Positions 5,042 to 7,210 of a stretch of 7,210 nucleotides of DNA are shown here, piece by piece. Source of the stretch: RZYP01 sp964386405 (GTDB taxonomy: Bacteria > Bacillota > Negativicutes > Acidaminococcales > Acidaminococcaceae). The stretch covers positions 1 through 7,210 of the forward strand of contig CAYLRW010000068.1 in the NCBI GenBank assembly GCA_964386405.1. Reading direction: 5' to 3'. The number at the start of each line of letters is the position of its first letter. Within the stretch, counting starts at the first letter, position 1. Under the pieces are notes generated by a model, which worked only from the letters and a program-made list of their open reading frames with translations, was not told the origin of the DNA and ran no database searches. Both the position numbers and the translations under genes were made by a program.

Positions 5042-7126
5042 GTGGCCAGACAATTTCCACTTGAAAAAACAAGAAATATCGGCATCATGGCTCACATCGA
5101 TGCCGGCAAGACCACTACGACTGAACGAATCCTGTTTTATACCGGAAAAACGCATAAGATAGGCGAAGTTCATGAAGGTGGCGCCACAATGGACTGGATG
5201 GTACAGGAGCAGGAGCGCGGTATTACAATTACCTCTGCTGCAACTACTTGCCAATGGGCAGGCCATCGTATCAACATCATTGACACACCAGGCCACGTTG
5301 ACTTTACGGTAGAGGTTGAACGTTCTTTGCGCGTACTCGACGGTTCTGTTGCAGTATTCTGCGCTAAGGGCGGCGTTGAACCACAATCCGAAACTGTATG
5401 GCGTCAAGCCGACAGATATAATGTACCTCGTATGGCATATGTAAACAAGATGGACATCACCGGCGCTGACTTCTATAGAGTAGTGCAAATGATGAAAGAT
5501 CGTTTACATGCCAACGCTGTACCAATTCAAATCCCAATTGGTTTCGAAGATACTTTCGAAGGCATGATTGACTTAGTCAAAATGCGTGCGATTGTGTACG
5601 GTGATAAATTGGGTAAGGATGAGGAGTTTGTTGAGATTCCGGCTGATATGCTTGAAAAAGCTCAGGAATATCGTCAAATGTTACTCGAAGCCGTTGCTGA
5701 AAGCGACGACGAATTAATGATGAAATATCTTGACGGCGGAGATTTCACCGAAGATGAAATCAACGAAGGCATTCGTAAGATGACAATAGCCTGCAAAATG
5801 ACTCCGGTCTGCTGCGGTTCTTCTTACAAAAATAAAGGCGTACAACCACTCCTTGATGCGGTTGTAGCTTATATGCCAGCCCCAACTGATATTCCTCCAA
5901 TCAAAGGTGTTAATCCTGATACCGGCGAAGAAGACGAACGCGCTTCCAGCGACGAATTGCCGTTCTCCGCTTTGGCTTTCAAAATCATGACGGATCCATT
6001 TGTAGGAAGACTTGCTTTCTTCCGTGTATACTCCGGTACTCTGGGCTCAGGCTCTTATGTTTATAACTCTACAAAAGGCAAGAGAGAACGTATCGGTCGT
6101 ATTCTGCAAATGCATGCAAACCATCGTGAAGAAATCGACATGGCATACAGCGGTGATATCGCTGCTGCCGTTGGTTTGAAAGATACAACTACAGGTGATA
6201 CTCTTTGTGATGAAAAAGCCCCTATTATTCTTGAATCAATGGTTTTCCCGGATCCTGTTATTTCCGTAGCAGTTGAACCAAAAACTAAAGCTGACCAAGA
6301 AAAAATGGGCATAGCTCTTCAAAAACTTGCTGAAGAAGATCCAACTTTCCGTGTAAATACTGATCCGGAATCTGCTCAGACAATTATTTCCGGCATGGGT
6401 GAATTACATCTGGACATCATTGTTGACCGTCTTCTTCGTGAATTTAAGGTAGGCTGCACAGTAGGTAACCCACAGGTTGCATATCGTGAAACTATTCGTA
6501 AAGCAGTTAAATCCGAAGGTAAGTTCGTACGTCAATCCGGCGGTAAAGGCCAATACGGACATTGCTGGTTGGAAATTACCCCGCGTCAACCAGGCGAAGG
6601 CTTCTTATTTGAAAACAAAGTCGTTGGTGGTGCTATTCCTAAAGAATACATCGGACCAATCGAAGCTGGTATCAAAGAAGCTATGCAAAACGGCGTAGTT
6701 GCCGGTTATCCTATGGTTGATATCGGAGTTACTGTTGTCGATGGTTCTTACCATGAAGTTGACTCTTCTGAAATGGCGTTCAAAATTGCCGGTTCCATGG
6801 GTTTCCGTTCTGGTGCCCTGAAAGCTACTCCGGTTATACTCGAACCTTACATGAAGGTAGAAGTTACTGTTCCTGAAGAATACATGGGCGATGTAATCGG
6901 CGATTTGAACTCTCGTCGTGGCCGCATCGAAGGCATGGAAGCTCGCAGTGGTGCTCAGGTTATCACCGCTTTCGTTCCGCTTTCCGAGATGTTTGGCTAT
7001 GCTACCGACCTTCGTTCCAAAACTCAAGGCCGTGGCAACTACTCGATGGAAGTCGATCATTACGAAGATGTTCCTAAAAACATTGCTGAAGCAATTGTTG
7101 CTAAAACCAAAGGCACTCAAGCTTAA
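5042..7126 (+). CDS. fusA: Translation elongation factor G
   Basis: EF-G is the ribosome-dependent GTPase that drives translocation of tRNA and mRNA and, with ribosome recycling factor, splits spent ribosomes. The 694 residues fit the standard five-domain bacterial protein. GTP-binding elements are all present: the P-loop AHIDAGKT at 17-24, switch I RGITITSA at 59-66, DTPGHVDF at 81-88 with catalytic His85, NKMD at 135-138, and GSS at 259-261. Domain IV is recognised by GGKGQYGHCWLEI and by the tip HEVDSSEMAFK starting at His571, which reaches the decoding site. Domain V follows with EPYMKVEVTVPEEYMGDV and ends in AIVAKTKGTQA. The start is GTG at 5042, ten bases after AAGGAGG (5025-5031); no ATG lies in frame between that site and the first family residues. 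It sits in the operon between rpsG and tuf. The complete motif set argues for the housekeeping fusA, not a ribosome-protection paralogue such as TetM. Confidence 0.98.
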   Translation: MARQFPLEKTRNIGIMAHIDAGKTTTTERILFYTGKTHKIGEVHEGGATMDWMVQEQERGITITSAATTCQWAGHRINIIDTPGHVDFTVEVERSLRVLDGSVAVFCAKGGVEPQSETVWRQADRYNVPRMAYVNKMDITGADFYRVVQMMKDRLHANAVPIQIPIGFEDTFEGMIDLVKMRAIVYGDKLGKDEEFVEIPADMLEKAQEYRQMLLEAVAESDDELMMKYLDGGDFTEDEINEGIRKMTIACKMTPVCCGSSYKNKGVQPLLDAVVAYMPAPTDIPPIKGVNPDTGEEDERASSDELPFSALAFKIMTDPFVGRLAFFRVYSGTLGSGSYVYNSTKGKRERIGRILQMHANHREEIDMAYSGDIAAAVGLKDTTTGDTLCDEKAPIILESMVFPDPVISVAVEPKTKADQEKMGIALQKLAEEDPTFRVNTDPESAQTIISGMGELHLDIIVDRLLREFKVGCTVGNPQVAYRETIRKAVKSEGKFVRQSGGKGQYGHCWLEITPRQPGEGFLFENKVVGGAIPKEYIGPIEAGIKEAMQNGVVAGYPMVDIGVTVVDGSYHEVDSSEMAFKIAGSMGFRSGALKATPVILEPYMKVEVTVPEEYMGDVIGDLNSRRGRIEGMEARSGAQVITAFVPLSEMFGYATDLRSKTQGRGNYSMEVDHYEDVPKNIAEAIVAKTKGTQA

Positions 7127-7145
7127 TTATTAAAAACGATTATCT

Positions 7146-7152
7146 GAGGAGG
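7146..7152 (+). promoter_or_regulatory. Ribosome binding site of tuf
   Basis: GAGGAGG at 7146-7152 lies eight bases before ATG at 7161 and fixes the tuf start. The fusA-tuf gap is 34 bases, and I see no promoter or terminator in it. Confidence 0.85.
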
Positions 7153-7160
7153 AAAAAATA

Positions 7161-7210
7161 ATGGCAAAACAAAAATACGAAAGAACCAAACCCCATGCTA
7201 ATATCGGCAC
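7161..7210 (+). CDS. tuf: Translation elongation factor Tu, 3'-truncated by the window edge
   Basis: EF-Tu carries aminoacyl-tRNA to the ribosomal A site as a GTP complex. Only 16 full codons are visible, reading MAKQKYERTKPHANIG, which closely matches the family N-terminus (MAK-K-ERTKPH-NIGTIGH). The GTP-binding P-loop would begin just beyond the edge. The place directly after fusA is the classical one for tuf. Whether the remainder is intact, or whether a second tuf copy exists, cannot be seen here. Confidence 0.95.
   Translation, partial: MAKQKYERTKPHANIG

Noticed and set aside
5042..7126. Ribosome-protection (tetracycline resistance type) paralogue instead of EF-G
   Set aside because: Its domain IV tip, GTPase motifs, length and position between rpsG and tuf are those of housekeeping EF-G.

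Overview
The window is a stretch of core transcription and translation genes from a low-to-moderate GC bacterium, most likely a member of the Firmicutes (Bacillota). Three things point there: the gene order rpoC, L7Ae-like gene, rpsL, rpsG, fusA, tuf; near-perfect AAGGAGG-type ribosome binding sites before almost every gene; and a beta-prime subunit with no insertion in the trigger loop. The beta-prime subunit is longer than the Bacillus one because of a repeat expansion in front of its second zinc site. I lean towards a Negativicutes or Clostridia lineage, but this rests on remembered protein sequences and is not certain.

Layout. Positions 1-3365 hold the 3' four-fifths of rpoC (beta-prime subunit of RNA polymerase), with its start outside the window. 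A strong intrinsic terminator follows at once (3374-3414). Positions 3366-3769 are a gene-free gap of about 400 bases. Its first half is extremely A-rich DNA with repeated A-tracts, and its end carries a nearly perfect housekeeping promoter (TTGACA, 17 bases, TACAAT, with an extended -10 and UP-like A-tracts). From there a co-directional operon runs to the right edge: an L7Ae-family k-turn-binding protein gene (rplGB/ybxF), rpsL (S12), rpsG (S7), fusA (EF-G, GTG start) and the first 16 codons of tuf (EF-Tu). All genes are on the + strand.

The genes serve one task, gene expression. RpoC is the catalytic subunit of RNA polymerase. S12 and S7 build the decoding and head regions of the 30S subunit. 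EF-G moves tRNA and mRNA through the ribosome, and EF-Tu delivers aminoacyl-tRNA. The L7Ae-like protein is a small RNA-binding protein commonly found at this place. The terminator plus promoter make the str-type operon a separate transcription unit from rpoBC.

No mobile element, CRISPR array, tRNA, rRNA, defence gene or unknown large gene is visible. The observations worth checking are a roughly 75-residue module that appears three times in RpoC, a cluster of rare ATA codons around it, the phased A-tract region upstream of the operon promoter, and two small intercistronic RNA hairpins. I do not see an undescribed multi-gene system here.
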